From Corallococcus coralloides DSM 2259 (GTDB taxonomy: Bacteria > Myxococcota > Myxococcia > Myxococcales > Myxococcaceae): a stretch of DNA of 64,000 nucleotides. The notes under the pieces are model-generated. The model saw nothing but the letters and a program-made list of their open reading frames with translations. It ran no database searches and had not been told where the DNA came from. The stretch is from positions 6,732,328 to 6,796,327 of the forward strand of contig NC_017030.1 in assembly GCF_000255295.1 (NCBI RefSeq). The letters run 5' to 3'. The position numbers and the translations under genes are program-made. Below, in pieces: positions 42,601 through 51,799 of this stretch (positions within the stretch are counted from its first letter, which is position 1; every line of letters starts with the position of its first letter).

Positions 42601-44133
42601 TTGAAAACGTTGCAGACGCTGGCCCTGGCGGGCCTGACAACCCTTTCCGCGCCCGCTTGGGCCGGGGACTTCGTGGACACCCGTTTGTCGTTCGTCTTCG
42701 CGGACGACAACGTGCTGGCGGGCGCTGGAGAGACGACTCCCAACAGCCCCAACGCGCGCTTTGGCGCGGGTAACCAGAACACGCAGTTCTACGACAACTT
42801 CAACACCCGGTTCTCCGGCTTCGAGTCGCTGTCGAACGTCGTGCTCTACAAGCGCATGCCGGCGTTCTTCGAGGGCCTCACCACGGAGGCGGCCCTCACG
42901 CTGCTGGTGCTGGAGCGCCCGTCCGGCGGTGTCGACATCCTCGACAACTCCAGCTACGTGCGCCTGAACTACCAGCCGCCGGGCTGGGGTGAGAAGGAAG
43001 GCATCTCGCTCACCGGCTTCCCGGTGTCCGCGGACCGCTTCCGTCTGGGCTACGCGTACCGCATCTCCTGGGGCGGCAGCTCCATCTTCACCAACCGCGC
43101 CACCGCGGCGGGCGTGCCGGGCGCCAAGTTCCAGGTGACGCGCGACCGCTGGTACGCGTACGTGGGCGGCAAGACGGCGCTGGTGCTCAACGACCTCATC
43201 CTGGAGCAGGAGACGCTCTACGGCGTGATGGCCGGCGCGGGCTGGGACATCCTGGAGACGCTGCGCGTGGAGGCCGGCGGCGGCTACTTCCAGAAGGGCA
43301 TCGTCCCGGGTCTGGCGAACCAGTCCATCGAGGCGGGCGTCAACTCGGCCGGCGTGTCCGGGCAGGTCGTCTACCACGTGGGCGTGCCGGTGGGCACGAG
43401 CGTGGACTTCCGGCTCTACAAGAACGACCCGGAAATCTACCAGCGCTTCTTCGCGCCGGAGACGTACCCGGGTGGCCTGTCCTACTCCCTGTCGCTGGAG
43501 GGCAGCTACCTCACGCAGACCCTGCAGGACCCGGACAAGTTCGGCGCCACCAAGCCCCAGGGGGCCGTGGCGCTCGCCTTCCAGGGCCGCGCGAAGCTGA
43601 ACCGGTTCCGCTTCAGCGCGCTGGCGCTGGTGCGCAGCCTGTCCTTCATCCAGTTCGACGTGCCGGGCTTCCCCCCGTTCCAGGACTTCCCCACGGGCAC
43701 GGTGCTGAAGCCTGAAGTCTTCGGCGCGCTGGGCGTGGACTACAACATCGAGCGGCTGCACCTGACGCCGGGATTCATCATCGGCGCGCAGCAGCCGGCG
43801 TCCTTCCGCAGCCCGGTTCCGCTCGTGGGCGGCAGCAACCCGCCCCCCAGCCTCACCGGGACGCGCACGGTCGTGGTGCGTGACGCCAACCAGCTGAGCA
43901 TCCTGCCCAGCACCTGCGGCGGCTCCAGCGCCTGCGAGGCGGAGCTCATCTGGTCCGCCAAGGCCACCTTCCGCTGGGACCTGTCGGAGACGGTCGCGGC
44001 CGTGGGCGAGGTCTACTACACGTACGACACCAACCGGACCACGTTCGAGGACGACGTGACGGGCATCGCGCAGCCGAACTTCGAGAAGCCGCACGCGCTG
44101 GGCTTCAACACGCTGCTGCAGGCGCGCTTCTAG
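42601..44133 (+). CDS. outer-membrane beta-barrel-like protein, TTG start
   Basis: 510 residues starting at a TTG at 42601, directly after GGAGGGACA; no ATG or GTG with a ribosome site fits the signal peptide (LALAGLTTLSAPAWAG). The mature protein has alternating aromatic and polar strands (GFESLSNVVLYKRM, DRFRLGYAYRISWGG, DRWYAYVGGKTALVL) and ends in Phe (LLQARF), as outer-membrane barrels do. A surface loop holds one Cys pair (TCGGSSACE). It follows the two lipoproteins on the same strand and is probably their outer-membrane partner. No porin family is recognised. Confidence 0.75.
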   Translation: MKTLQTLALAGLTTLSAPAWAGDFVDTRLSFVFADDNVLAGAGETTPNSPNARFGAGNQNTQFYDNFNTRFSGFESLSNVVLYKRMPAFFEGLTTEAALTLLVLERPSGGVDILDNSSYVRLNYQPPGWGEKEGISLTGFPVSADRFRLGYAYRISWGGSSIFTNRATAAGVPGAKFQVTRDRWYAYVGGKTALVLNDLILEQETLYGVMAGAGWDILETLRVEAGGGYFQKGIVPGLANQSIEAGVNSAGVSGQVVYHVGVPVGTSVDFRLYKNDPEIYQRFFAPETYPGGLSYSLSLEGSYLTQTLQDPDKFGATKPQGAVALAFQGRAKLNRFRFSALALVRSLSFIQFDVPGFPPFQDFPTGTVLKPEVFGALGVDYNIERLHLTPGFIIGAQQPASFRSPVPLVGGSNPPPSLTGTRTVVVRDANQLSILPSTCGGSSACEAELIWSAKATFRWDLSETVAAVGEVYYTYDTNRTTFEDDVTGIAQPNFEKPHALGFNTLLQARF

Positions 44134-44163
44134 GCCGCCCTGCCTGCTTCGGGCAGCTACGCG

Positions 44164-44190
44164 GGGCCCGCCGTGCTTCACGGCGGGCCC
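44164..44190. terminator. bidirectional terminator hairpin
   Basis: A perfect 12-bp stem (44164-44175 with 44179-44190) with a CTT loop, followed on the plus strand by TTCGTGTTT. It lies between the convergent barrel gene and the ATPase gene. Confidence 0.8.
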
Positions 44191-44199
44191 TTCGTGTTT

Positions 44200-46038
44200 C
44201 TAGAAGGCGGACGTCATCCGCACCACCTCGTCGAAGGCGGTGAGGCCCTGCGCCAGCTTGCGCACGGCGGCCTCGCGCAGCGTGCGCATGCCACCGCGGC
44301 GCGCCGCCTGCACCAGGTGCTCGTAGGGCGCCTCGCGGGCGATGAGCTCGCGGACCTCCCGGTTGGTGGAGACGATTTCGAAGACGCCGGTGCGTCCGGA
44401 GAAGCCGGTGCCGCGGCAGCGCACGCACCCCGCGCCCTTGGACAGCTTCACGCCGCCGGGCAACAGCGGCAGCGGCACCTCGAGGGCCAGGAGCTCGTCC
44501 GGCGTGAGCACCGCCTCCTCCGCGCAGTGCACGCAGACGCGGCGCAAGAGGCGCTGGGCCATGACGCCCAGCAGGCTCTGCGCCAGGAGGAACGCCGGCA
44601 CCCCCAGGTCCTTCATGCGGGCCACCGCGCCCAGCGCGTCGTTGGTGTGCAGCGTGGAGAGCACCAGGTGGCCGGTGAGCGCGGCCTGGATGGCGTTCTC
44701 CGCCGTCTCCGCGTCGCGGATTTCGCCCACCATGATGACGTCCGGGTCCTGGCGCAGGATGTGGCGCAGCGCCCCCGCGAAATCCAGGCCCACCTTGGGC
44801 TGCACCTGCACCTGGTTGAAGGTGTCCCACACCATTTCGATGGGGTCTTCAATCGTGGTGACGTTGACGTCCGGCCCCGCCACCGCCTTGAGCGCGGAGT
44901 AGAGCGTCGTCGTCTTGCCGCTGCCCGTGGGGCCCGTCACCAGGATGAGGCCGTGGGGTTGATCAATCCACGACTCGAAGTGGCCCTTCTCGTCCGGATC
45001 GAAGCCCAGCTGGGCGATGTCCTGCACCAGCGTCTCCGGGTCGAAGATACGGATGACCACCTTCTCGCCGAAGGCGGTGGGCAGCGTGGAGACGCGGAGC
45101 TCCACCTCGCGGCCGTCGCGCTCCGTCTTGATGCGGCCGTCCTGGGGGCGGCGCTTCTCCGAGATGTCGATGCGCGACAGCATCTTCACGCGCGACACGA
45201 TGGGCGGGTGCACCTGCGCGGGCAGCGTGTAGACGGGGTGCAGCACGCCGTCGATGCGCAGGCGCACCACGGCGGTGGCGCGCTTGGGTTCGATGTGGAT
45301 GTCCGACGCGCGATTGTCGAAGGCGTAGCGCAAGAGGTAGTCCACCGCCTGCACCACCGGCCTGTCTGACGCCTCCAGCTCCTGCGTGCCGCTGAGCGAC
45401 ACCAGCTGCTCGAAGTTGGCGATCTGCGCGTTCGCGCCGCCAAAGTCGTCCGCGGCCTTGGCCAGCGTCTTCTTGAAGCCGTAGATGTCCGCGATGGAGC
45501 GGAGGATGTCCGTCTTCGCGGACAGCACGGGCTCCACCGGCTCGCCGGTGAGCCGGTAGAAGGACTCGAAGAGCTCGCGGTCGAAGGGGTTGGCCACCGC
45601 CACGCGCAGCCGCCCCTGTTCGGTGCGCTCCAGGGGCAGCAGCACGTGCTTCTGCGCGTAGGGCCGGGACACCGTGCGGGTGGCCAGCGCCATGTCCATC
45701 TTCAGCGGATCCAGCTTCCGGTAGGCCAGCCCCGCGGCGCGCGCGGCGGCCTCCGTGACGCGGTCCTCGTCCAGCACCCCCCGCCCCCCCGGCGCCGGAA
45801 TCTGGAAGGCCGCGACCACCTCCACGGGCGACACGTCATAGCGGGCCGCGTCCTTGCCCGTCCCGCCCTGCGCCTTGAGGACGCGGGCGCGCGCGGCGGG
45901 CTCCCGCGCCATCACCTCCTGCGCCTGCTGGGGTGTCAGCAGGCGCTGGGCGACCATGGCCTCCAGGACGAAGCCCAGCGTGAAGTCCGTGGCGCCGCGC
46001 GAGGGGCCGCTGCTTCCGGGGGGAGCCGCCTGGGTCAC
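44200..46038 (-). CDS. GspE/PilB-family secretion or pilus assembly ATPase
   Basis: 612 residues from the GTG at 46038, with AAGGAGGAA just upstream and a 4-bp overlap (GTGA) with the preceding gene. The N-terminal GspE domain is followed by the ATPase core: Walker A GPTGSGKTT (Lys375), Asp box TIEDPIEM, Walker B DPDVIMVGEIRD, and a His box LVLSTLHTNDA. Two CxxC pairs (CVHC and CVRC) form the zinc knuckle typical of GspE and PilB. The family powers type II secretion or type IV pilus extension from the inner membrane. No other secretion or pilus genes are nearby; instead it is coupled to a Cys-rich MYXO-CTERM protein. The system it serves is unknown. Confidence 0.93.
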   Translation of the reverse strand: MTQAAPPGSSGPSRGATDFTLGFVLEAMVAQRLLTPQQAQEVMAREPAARARVLKAQGGTGKDAARYDVSPVEVVAAFQIPAPGGRGVLDEDRVTEAAARAAGLAYRKLDPLKMDMALATRTVSRPYAQKHVLLPLERTEQGRLRVAVANPFDRELFESFYRLTGEPVEPVLSAKTDILRSIADIYGFKKTLAKAADDFGGANAQIANFEQLVSLSGTQELEASDRPVVQAVDYLLRYAFDNRASDIHIEPKRATAVVRLRIDGVLHPVYTLPAQVHPPIVSRVKMLSRIDISEKRRPQDGRIKTERDGREVELRVSTLPTAFGEKVVIRIFDPETLVQDIAQLGFDPDEKGHFESWIDQPHGLILVTGPTGSGKTTTLYSALKAVAGPDVNVTTIEDPIEMVWDTFNQVQVQPKVGLDFAGALRHILRQDPDVIMVGEIRDAETAENAIQAALTGHLVLSTLHTNDALGAVARMKDLGVPAFLLAQSLLGVMAQRLLRRVCVHCAEEAVLTPDELLALEVPLPLLPGGVKLSKGAGCVRCRGTGFSGRTGVFEIVSTNREVRELIAREAPYEHLVQAARRGGMRTLREAAVRKLAQGLTAFDEVVRMTSAF

Positions 46039-47801
46039 ACGTTCCTCCTTCTGCGGGTGGCCAGGAGCAACACCCCGAGCCCCACGAGGAATGCCGCGGA
46101 GGTGGGGGCGCTCTGGCAGCCGCAACCGCCGGGGTCGTTGGTCGTGCCATCCGTGCCGCCGTCCAACGGCGGGGGCGGCGGCGTGCCACCGTCACTGCAC
46201 AGGGTGCAGGTGCCGCCGTCCGTCTGGGCATACGGGTCGTAGCACTGGCCACCATTGCCGCAGTACAGGCCATTGGGGCAGTCCTGGTTGCTGCGGCAGG
46301 CGGCGATGCAGGCGGTCCCTTCCGCGAACGGCACGCACTGGAGCGGCGAGGCGCAGGTGTTCGCGCCGCAGTCGCGGAAGCAGAAGCGGTCCTCGCCGGT
46401 GCCCGCCGGGCGGCAGGTGCTGCCGGGGCTGCACGAGCAGGTGGACACCGAGCACGGCTCCGTGCACACGCCCTGCGGGTTGCCGTTGAGCTTGAGGCAC
46501 GTCTGGTTGGTGCCGCACTCCGAATCCTGGAGGCACGGGTCGCCGACGGTGCGCGTGCCCGTCTTCTGCTGGATGCAGGCGTGGTCACACGAGCGGCAGG
46601 CGTAGTTGCTGCCGCAGTCGCTGTTGGTGGCGCAGTCGGCGACGCACACGTCGCCCCCGTTGTCGGGCAGCGTGTTGCAGGTATAGCCCTCGCGACAGTC
46701 GCCCTTGCCCGGGCGGCAGTTCTTCAGACAGCGCTTGCCCACGGCGCCCACGTTGGTGCACGTGGAGCCGATGGGGCAGTCCGCGTTCGCGATGCAGGAC
46801 TCCGTGCAGTAGCCGTCCGTCCACGACGGGAAGGCGGTGGTCCTGTCCGCCTCCGTGAGGCAGCGCGACTCCGGCGCGCCGCAGGTGCTGGCGCTCGTGC
46901 AGGGGTTGCCCACCTTCGTGGTCGACCCGAAGGCCTCCGGCAGACAGGCGTACTGCGAGCCGGGGATGATGGTCGACGCGCGGCACTGGTAGGGGTCTGG
47001 ACAGGCACCGGGCGTACCGGCCGGGCACGGCTTGGAGCAGATCTTCTGCGAGACGCCGCTGGTGGTGGACTGGGCGGTGACGCAGGTGAGCCCCGCGCCG
47101 CACGCGGTGGTGTCACAGGGCGAGCCCACCGCGCCCGTCTGGGGATAGCGCTGGCAGAACGCCCCCCGGTCATACGACGTCAGGGCGCGGCGCTGGGTGC
47201 CGGTGTCCAGCGTGATGTACATCACCGCGTCCGAGTAGAAGTACGTGCTGCCCAGGCCCAGGCACTGGCCCACCCCGCGCATCACCGCCGACTGGATGTC
47301 GATGAAGCCCGCCGGCGTGGGGGAGAGCGTGGTGAACTTGTAGCTCACGGCGTTGAGGAAGATGTCGCACTGGTAGACGAGGCCGCCGTGCGTCAGCGGC
47401 ACCGCGGCCACCACGCTGTTGCTGGCGTTGAGCACGTCCGAGAACTCGGTGCTGTTCGGGTCCGTGACCCAGACGGCGGCGACGCTGAAGCCATCCAGCC
47501 GGTCATTCACGTTCGGGATGGGGACGATGTTGGAGCGGCCCTTGTAGGTGAAGGCGGGCCACGCGCAGTCCACGTCCTGCCAGGCCTGGAAGGCCTTCTT
47601 CACCGCGTCTTCCACCAGGGACAAGTCATTGCCCCCGGGCTGGGTGTTGCGCGCGTCCACGTAGTACGGGAACGGGTCCTGGCTGTTGTTGAGCACCCAG
47701 TGGTCCAGGTACTGGTAGCCCAACTGATCCTGGGCGTGCGCTGTCGCGGCCAGCGCCAGCAGTCCAAGGAGGAAGACACTCCGCTGCGTCCCACGCTTCA
47801 T
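46035..47801 (-). CDS. secreted Cys-rich protein: inactive matrixin-like domain, Cys repeats and MYXO-CTERM tail
   Basis: 588 residues from the ATG at 47801 (AGAGG seven bases upstream). After a signal peptide (LLGLLALAATAHAQD) the N-terminal 230 residues follow the matrixin layout seen at 20.8-22.6 kb: FQAWQDVDC, GLVYQCDIFLNAVSYKFTT. Where the paralogues have HExGHxxGLDH, this protein has RGVGQCLGLGS, so the zinc ligands are lost; a Met-turn-like AVMY remains. The next 300 residues are Cys-rich, EGF/dickkopf-like modules (CxxxxDCPxGxxC pattern). A Pro/Gly linker leads to GGCGCQS, a hydrophobic helix and RRRRNV. It probably acts as a surface binding protein, not a protease. It is coupled to the ATPase gene. 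Confidence 0.82.
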   Translation of the reverse strand: MKRGTQRSVFLLGLLALAATAHAQDQLGYQYLDHWVLNNSQDPFPYYVDARNTQPGGNDLSLVEDAVKKAFQAWQDVDCAWPAFTYKGRSNIVPIPNVNDRLDGFSVAAVWVTDPNSTEFSDVLNASNSVVAAVPLTHGGLVYQCDIFLNAVSYKFTTLSPTPAGFIDIQSAVMRGVGQCLGLGSTYFYSDAVMYITLDTGTQRRALTSYDRGAFCQRYPQTGAVGSPCDTTACGAGLTCVTAQSTTSGVSQKICSKPCPAGTPGACPDPYQCRASTIIPGSQYACLPEAFGSTTKVGNPCTSASTCGAPESRCLTEADRTTAFPSWTDGYCTESCIANADCPIGSTCTNVGAVGKRCLKNCRPGKGDCREGYTCNTLPDNGGDVCVADCATNSDCGSNYACRSCDHACIQQKTGTRTVGDPCLQDSECGTNQTCLKLNGNPQGVCTEPCSVSTCSCSPGSTCRPAGTGEDRFCFRDCGANTCASPLQCVPFAEGTACIAACRSNQDCPNGLYCGNGGQCYDPYAQTDGGTCTLCSDGGTPPPPPLDGGTDGTTNDPGGCGCQSAPTSAAFLVGLGVLLLATRRRRNV

Positions 47802-47874
47802 CACCCGCACCTCTTCACGTCACGTCCGCACGGGGCGCTCCGCCTGGGCACCCGGACGTCACCGGGCGGACAGT

Positions 47875-48636
47875 CTACCCGTGAACGGCGCGAACGGTGG
47901 CATCCACCAGCGCTTCGGGCGTGGGGCGCTCCGCGACGGCGGCCACGGGGATGCCCAACTGCGTCAGCGCGGTCGCCGTGGTGGGGCCAATGGCCACCAC
48001 CTTCGCGGAGGCCAGCGGCTCGCGGCCCACCCCCTCCACGAAGGCCTCCGCGGTGCGCGGCGAGGCGAAGAGCACCACCTGGGGCGGGGATGCGGCCAGC
48101 TGGGCCAGCGCCTCCGGTTCGACGGCGGCCGGCGCGCTGCGGTAGGCCGTCACGCGGGTGACCCGCACGCCCAGGTCGCGCAGGCCGTCCTCCAGCTCGC
48201 GCCGCCCCTCCTCCGCCGCGGGCAGGAGCACGTCGTCCTCCGGCCCCAGCACGTCGCGCAGGGCGGTGAAGAGCGCCGCGCCGGTGCCCTCGTTGGGTTC
48301 GGCCTCCACCTTCAGGCCGTAGCCCTCCACGGCCCTCGCGGTGCGCGGCCCCACCGCGGCCAGCTTCACGCGCGACAGCCGATCCAACGTGCCCGCGAGC
48401 CGCAGGGCCTCCAGGAAGGCCTCCACGGCGGAGGGGCTGGCGAACACCACCCAGTGGTAGCGCTGCACGTGCTCGGCGGCGGACGCGAGCGGGCGCGGAT
48501 CCTCCGGCGGATGCAGCTCCAACAACGGCAGGCTGAGGACCTCCGCGCCCTCGTCCTCCAGGAGGAAGCACAGCTCCTCGGCCCGCTCACGGGGGCGCGT
48601 CACCAAGATTCGGATGCCATCCAGTCGCCGGTCCAC
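47875..48636 (-). CDS. hemD: uroporphyrinogen-III synthase
   Basis: 253 residues from the GTG at 48636; the open frame further upstream is antisense-like sequence. The two-domain HemD fold is seen in ILVTRPRERAEELCFLLEDE, VVFASPSAVEAFLEAL, KLAAVGPRTARAVEGYGL, VVLFASPRTAEAFVEGV and VVAIGPTTATALTQLGI. The enzyme closes hydroxymethylbilane into uroporphyrinogen III, the branch point to heme, siroheme and cobalamin. HemD is poorly conserved, so the call rests on these blocks plus the position 11 bp after hemC. Confidence 0.92.
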   Translation of the reverse strand: MDRRLDGIRILVTRPRERAEELCFLLEDEGAEVLSLPLLELHPPEDPRPLASAAEHVQRYHWVVFASPSAVEAFLEALRLAGTLDRLSRVKLAAVGPRTARAVEGYGLKVEAEPNEGTGAALFTALRDVLGPEDDVLLPAAEEGRRELEDGLRDLGVRVTRVTAYRSAPAAVEPEALAQLAASPPQVVLFASPRTAEAFVEGVGREPLASAKVVAIGPTTATALTQLGIPVAAVAERPTPEALVDATVRAVHG

Positions 48637-48647
48637 GGGCCGGCACT

Positions 48648-49589
48648 CTAGGCGCGAGGAGCGCCTTCGCGGCGGCCGAAATCGCGCAGGATGTCTCCCG
48701 CCCCGCGCGACAGCAGCTCCTCCGCGAGCGCCTCGCCCAGCCGCTCCGCTTCCGGTACGGGGCCCTTCACCTCGCCCCGCACCACCAGCGAACCGTCCGG
48801 CCGGCCCACCAGGCCGCGCAGGTACACCTGGCCGTCCTCCACCGTGGCGTGGCCGGCCAGGGGCACGGTGCAGCCGCCCTCCAGCTTCGCCAGGAAGGCG
48901 CGCTCGGCCCGCACGGCATTGCGCGTGAGGGCGTCCTCCAGGGGCTGGAGCAGCGCGCGCACGTCCGCGTCCGCCTCGCGGCACTGGATGCCCAGCACGC
49001 CCTGCCCCACCGCCGGCAGGCTCTCCGCCACCGGCACCACCTGGGTGATGTGGTGGTCCAATCCCAGGCGCTTGAGCCCCGCCGCCGCGAGCATGGCGCC
49101 CGCGAGTTGCAGGTCGCGCGTCTTCTGCAGGCGCGTCTGCACGTTGCCGCGCAGGGAGACGATCTCCAGGTCCGGCCGGCGCGCGCGCAGGATGCAGCTG
49201 CGCCGAAGCGACGACGTGCCCACCTTCGCGCCCGCGGGCAGCATCGCCAGCGTGTGCCCGTCCGGGCTACAGAACGCGTCGCGCGGATCCTCGCGCGCCG
49301 GCAACGCCGCCAGGATGAGCCCTTCCGGGAACACCGACGTCATGTCCTTGAGGCTGTGCACCGCCACGTCCGCGCGGCCATCGAGCAGCGCCTGCTCGAT
49401 CTCCTTCACGAACAGGCCCTTGCCGCCCACCGCGGACAGCGGCGCGGACAGGAAGCGGTCGCCCTCGGTGCTCATCTTCACCAGGGTGACCTCCAGGCCG
49501 GGGTTGCGCTCCTTGAGGAGCGAGGCCACGTGATTCGCCTGCCACAGCGCCAGCGGGCTCTCCCGCGTCGCGATGCGCACCGTCTTCAT
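48648..49589 (-). CDS. hemC: porphobilinogen deaminase (hydroxymethylbilane synthase)
   Basis: 313 residues from the ATG at 49589, the usual length. Conserved blocks include [30 protein letters not shown] and LRGNVQTRL. The dipyrromethane cofactor is attached to Cys240 in [10 protein letters not shown]. The enzyme joins four porphobilinogens into hydroxymethylbilane for tetrapyrrole synthesis. It overlaps hemA by 4 bp and precedes hemD by 11 bp, so product passes directly between neighbours in the pathway. Confidence 0.97.
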   Translation of the reverse strand: MKTVRIATRESPLALWQANHVASLLKERNPGLEVTLVKMSTEGDRFLSAPLSAVGGKGLFVKEIEQALLDGRADVAVHSLKDMTSVFPEGLILAALPAREDPRDAFCSPDGHTLAMLPAGAKVGTSSLRRSCILRARRPDLEIVSLRGNVQTRLQKTRDLQLAGAMLAAAGLKRLGLDHHITQVVPVAESLPAVGQGVLGIQCREADADVRALLQPLEDALTRNAVRAERAFLAKLEGGCTVPLAGHATVEDGQVYLRGLVGRPDGSLVVRGEVKGPVPEAERLGEALAEELLSRGAGDILRDFGRREGAPRA

Positions 49590-50929
49590 CGCCGGCTCCC
49601 GGTGGCCACCACGGTGTTGCGCGCCTCCTGCTGCGGGGGTGCGGCGGAGTCTTCCGGAGCGATGGCGGCGGCCTCCGCCTCCGTGAGGCCGAACAGCTCC
49701 GCGGCGGCTCCCGCCAGCCGGTTGCCTTCGCCCTGTGGACCCACGGCGCGCAGGCGCGCGGTGGGCTCATGCAACAGCTTGTTCACGATGGCTCGCCCCA
49801 TGGCTTCGATGCTCTTCTTCTGCTTGTCGGTGAGCCCGTCGCCCATCCCCAGGAGCGTGCGCTCCACCTCCGCCCGGGCAATGGCCTCCGCGCGCTGACG
49901 CAGGCGCGCCAGCACGGGCATGCCGTCGCGCAGCGCGCGCTCCCGGGCGAAGCGCGCCACCTCCTGCGCCACCAGCCCGCCCGCCTTGTGCGCCTCTTCC
50001 GCGCGCGCGGCGGCGTTGTCCGCGACGAACTTCTGGATGTCATCCACGTCGTACGCGTGCACCCAGTCCAGCGTCCCCACCGCCGGGTCGATGTCTCGCG
50101 GCACCGCCAGGTCCACCATGAACAGCGGCCGGCCCTTGCGCGCCCTGCCCAGCGCGCCGACATTTTCGCGCGTGAAGATGGGCACCGGCGACGCGGTGCT
50201 CGTCACCACCACGTCCGCGCCAGCGAGCAGCGTGAAGAGTTCCTCGAAGGGCTTCGCCACACCGCCCACCTCCGCCACCAGCGCCTCCGCGCGGGCAAGC
50301 GTGCGGTTGGTCACGATGAGCTTCCCGGCGCCCGCGTTCTTCAGGTGCCGCGCCGCCAGCTCCCCCATCTCTCCCGCGCCCACCACCAGGACGGTCTTGT
50401 CCTTGAGCCCGTCGAACACCTTGCTCGCCAGCTGCACCGCCGCGGACGCCATGGACGTCGCCGCGCGGCCCACCGCCGTCTCCGTGCGCACGCGCTTGGC
50501 GCAGCCGAACGCCGCCGCGCACGCGCGCGTCAGCTCCCCGCGCACCGCGCCCGCGCCCTGGCCACGCTCGAAGGCGTCCTTCACCTGCCCCAGAATCTGC
50601 GCCTCGCCCAGCACCATGGAGTCCAGGCTGGACGCCACGCGGAACAGGTGCACGAGCGCCGCCTCGCCCTGGTGTTCGTACAGGTGCTCCAGCGCCTCCG
50701 CGCCGCCCAGCGAGTGCAGCGTCTCCCGCGCACGCTCCCGCGCCTGCTCCGCGCTGGGGGCCGCCAGGTACACCTCCACGCGGTTGCACGTGGACACCCA
50801 GAGCGCCTCCACGGGCGCCTGCGCCAACCGCTGCAACACTTCCGTCTGCCGGGCTTCGGGCAATGCCAGCCGCTCACGGACGCCCAGGGGCGCGGTGCGG
50901 TGTGACACGCCAATACAGATGAATTCCAT
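49586..50929 (-). CDS. hemA: glutamyl-tRNA reductase
   Basis: 447 residues from the ATG at 50929; a longer open frame is antisense-like. [13 protein letters not shown] and the catalytic Cys48 in STCNRVEVY are typical, followed by [12 protein letters not shown] and the NADPH-binding [15 protein letters not shown]. The C-terminal dimerisation helix contains [18 protein letters not shown]. It reduces glutamyl-tRNA(Glu) to glutamate-1-semialdehyde, the first step of tetrapyrrole synthesis in the C5 route. The substrate-charging enzyme GltX and a tRNA-Glu gene are elsewhere in this window. The gene starts two bases after the HemX-like gene stops. Confidence 0.97.
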   Translation of the reverse strand: MEFICIGVSHRTAPLGVRERLALPEARQTEVLQRLAQAPVEALWVSTCNRVEVYLAAPSAEQARERARETLHSLGGAEALEHLYEHQGEAALVHLFRVASSLDSMVLGEAQILGQVKDAFERGQGAGAVRGELTRACAAAFGCAKRVRTETAVGRAATSMASAAVQLASKVFDGLKDKTVLVVGAGEMGELAARHLKNAGAGKLIVTNRTLARAEALVAEVGGVAKPFEELFTLLAGADVVVTSTASPVPIFTRENVGALGRARKGRPLFMVDLAVPRDIDPAVGTLDWVHAYDVDDIQKFVADNAAARAEEAHKAGGLVAQEVARFARERALRDGMPVLARLRQRAEAIARAEVERTLLGMGDGLTDKQKKSIEAMGRAIVNKLLHEPTARLRAVGPQGEGNRLAGAAAELFGLTEAEAAAIAPEDSAAPPQQEARNTVVATGSRR

Positions 50930-50931
50930 GG

Positions 50932-51744
50932 CTACCGCATCCCCGGGCCAGCGGCGGACAGGTCGTAGGACGACAGGAAGGAGACCAGCACCAGGCAGAA
51001 GCCGGCCATGGTGAGCAGCGCCACCCGCCGGCCACGCCAGCCGGCGAAGATGCGTGCGTTGACGAGCGCGGCGAACATGCCCCAGGCGACGAACGTCGCG
51101 ATGTGCTTCGCTTCGAGCGCCCAGGTGAGGCCCCGCAGCGTGGTGGTGAACAGGGCGCCGGTCGCCAGCGTGAGCGACAGCGCGATGAAGCCCCATACGA
51201 CGAGCCGCCGGTTGAGCGTGTCCAGGAACTCCAGGGACGGCAGCCGGGAGAAGAGCAGCCCGAAGTGCTTGGCCTTCACCTCCCGCTCCATCAGCAGGTA
51301 CATGACGCCCACCCCGGCCGCGACGCCAAAGGCCGTCATGCCCAACAGCGCGATGGTGACATGCACCGGCAACAGCGGCTGACGCACGGCCGCGGGCAGC
51401 GGCGCGGGGCCGCCATGCATCAACATCCCGATGAGCAGCACCGCCACCGCCAGCGGCGTGAGGAACGCGCCGATGACGGGCTTGCGGTAGCGCACATCCA
51501 GCGCCAGGAACAGCGCCAGCAGCAGGAAGGCGAAGGTGGACATGCCCTGCGCGGGGCCCACCAGCCGGCCCCCCTGCGCGCTCAAGAGCTCGATGAGCGC
51601 AACGCAATGCATCAGCAGTCCGGTCCCCACCAGCACCCGGCCGGTGACGGCGAGCACCTGGGACTGGCGGACCAGGAAGGCGAGGTAGACGAGCGCGGCC
51701 AGGCCGTAGGCGTGGCAGGCGAGCGAGACGAGCGTATGGCTCAT
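50932..51744 (-). CDS. HemX/CcsA-like cytochrome c assembly family membrane protein
   Basis: 270 residues from the ATG at 51744 with about eight membrane helices. The CcsA/CcmC-type conserved part is in the second half: LPVHVTIALLGMTAFGVAAG, MYLLMEREVK, then TWALEAKHIATFVAWGMFA, where the usual Trp-rich heme motif is reduced. In Bacillus a HemX of this family lies in the hemA operon and affects HemA level. The same gene order here (before hemA-hemC-hemD) supports a HemX-like regulatory or heme-handling role rather than cytochrome c maturation itself. Two bases separate it from hemA. Confidence 0.82.
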   Translation of the reverse strand: MSHTLVSLACHAYGLAALVYLAFLVRQSQVLAVTGRVLVGTGLLMHCVALIELLSAQGGRLVGPAQGMSTFAFLLLALFLALDVRYRKPVIGAFLTPLAVAVLLIGMLMHGGPAPLPAAVRQPLLPVHVTIALLGMTAFGVAAGVGVMYLLMEREVKAKHFGLLFSRLPSLEFLDTLNRRLVVWGFIALSLTLATGALFTTTLRGLTWALEAKHIATFVAWGMFAALVNARIFAGWRGRRVALLTMAGFCLVLVSFLSSYDLSAAGPGMR

Positions 51745-51799
51745 GGCGGCAGGCTCATAACCCCGGCCGAGGAGGCATTCAGTCCTGCCTCAGCCCGTT

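Noticed and set aside
40366-44181. 1271-codon open frame on the minus strand
   Set aside because: It is antisense to the nucleotidase/lipoprotein/barrel genes, has an Arg/His/Val/Leu-biased composition with no domain, and results from the GC-rich codon pattern.
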